Origin: Sanguinoderma infundibulare
Taxonomy: Eukaryota; Basidiomycota; Agaricomycetes; Polyporales; Polyporaceae
Assembly: GCA_032821775.1 (NCBI GenBank)
Contig: JAVLRN010000012.1
Location: forward strand, 2,294,001-2,358,000
DNA: 64,000 nucleotides
Direction of reading: 5' to 3'
The notes under the pieces were generated by a model. It was not told the origin of the DNA. It saw nothing but the letters and a program-made list of their open reading frames with translations, and did no database searches. Positions within the stretch are counted from its first letter, which is position 1; each line of letters begins with the position of its first letter. Shown here piece by piece: positions 63,801-64,000 of this stretch. The position numbers and the translations under genes are program-made.

Positions 63801-64000
63801 ATGGCAAGCACTGAACATGGTCATTGAGCCCTTAGTGGGATCATAGGGCTCATCGAGACCTTTCTCCAACCCAATCTCAGGAGCAGGGAATGCGGCATGA
63901 TACTCGGGGAGAGTACTCATATGATCACCTGAATGCCCTATGTTGTACGTGCTCAACGTGTCTGTGCCCATGCCCCAGGTGTGTTATCTATCCTCTGATT
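60815..64000. mobile_element. Family E element, copy 3 (continues past window)
   Basis: Right end CATCAGGAAAACCCTCCCAA at 60815, the same AT-rich subterminal region, and a hairpin at 62614-62682. Interior sequence is diverged from copies 1 and 2. A 230-codon minus-strand frame (61603-62292) ends PDVEMPIMVMNEVNIG and is of unknown function. A minus-strand frame at 61274-61606 contains one likely membrane helix (CLWVWVIVMAIVPIVVIGAV). The opposite end was not found before 64000. Confidence 0.65.
62614..62682. repeat. Hairpin in family E copy 3
   Basis: Left arm GGTGAGAGCATCAAAGTGTTAG (62614-62635) and right arm CTAACACTTCAATGCTCTCACC (62661-62682) are complementary with two mismatches. The stem words GTGTTAG/CTAACAC replace GTCTTAG/CTAAGAC of the other copies. 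Confidence 0.85.

Overview
The window reads as nuclear DNA of a basidiomycete fungus, most likely an Agaricomycete (wood-decay or mushroom lineage). The evidence is the dense short introns (about 50-75 bp, GTRNGT...CTNAC...YAG), eukaryotic single-copy genes (galactokinase, TFIIF beta, indoleamine 2,3-dioxygenase, a MYND protein, tRNA-Glu), and families typical of Agaricomycetes (HET domain, F-box, CRN-like P-loop proteins, short secreted proteins, chromodomain Ty3/gypsy elements). No species can be named from sequence alone.

Layout. 0-10 kb: the 3' end of galactokinase (+), a histone-deacetylase fragment (-), two minus-strand ubiquitin-like paralogues (one intact-looking, one with frameshifts), tRNA-Glu(CTC), and a decayed NAD(P)-epimerase-like gene (-). 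10-38 kb: an imperfect mirror-image duplication. Arm 1 carries a 2-oxoglutarate/Fe(II) oxygenase (+, block A), a HET-domain gene, a small three-exon gene, a broken HMG-box gene, and a DUF5648-like secreted protein gene (-, block B) with the tail of an F-box gene. Arm 2 carries, in reverse order and orientation, an F-box head, block B with the DUF5648-like gene (+), a second F-box gene broken by a TIR transposon, a cysteine-rich secreted protein gene, and block A with the oxygenase (-). The DNA between blocks A and B is unrelated in the two arms. The centre (19-28.7 kb) holds TFIIF beta (-), IDO (-) and a MYND zinc-finger gene (+), which look like ordinary conserved genes. 38.9-45.3 kb: an anion:cation-symporter-type MFS transporter (+) with suspicious splice sites, a gutted ALG12 mannosyltransferase pseudogene (-), a CRN-like P-loop NTPase (+) and the tail of a GH18 chitinase (+). 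45.7-64 kb: a transposon nest. It has two inverted copies plus fragments of one DNA-transposon-like family (here called family E), and a 10.3 kb chromodomain Ty3/gypsy element with both LTRs; one family-E copy sits inside the gypsy element. This part is visibly poorer in CpG, and most in-frame stops of the gypsy gene are TGA where Arg is expected.

The most interesting signal is a repeated unit made of an F-box gene followed by a secreted-protein gene. It occurs three times, and the same promoter, 5' UTR and signal-peptide start are attached to two unrelated mature proteins (DUF5648-like twice, a 12-cysteine protein once). Next are hairpins in family E whose arms differ between copies yet stay complementary, and a 1.2 kb TIR element with a TAG target duplication that carries an intron-containing gene fragment. 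All functional calls are from reading the translated sequence; no database search was run.
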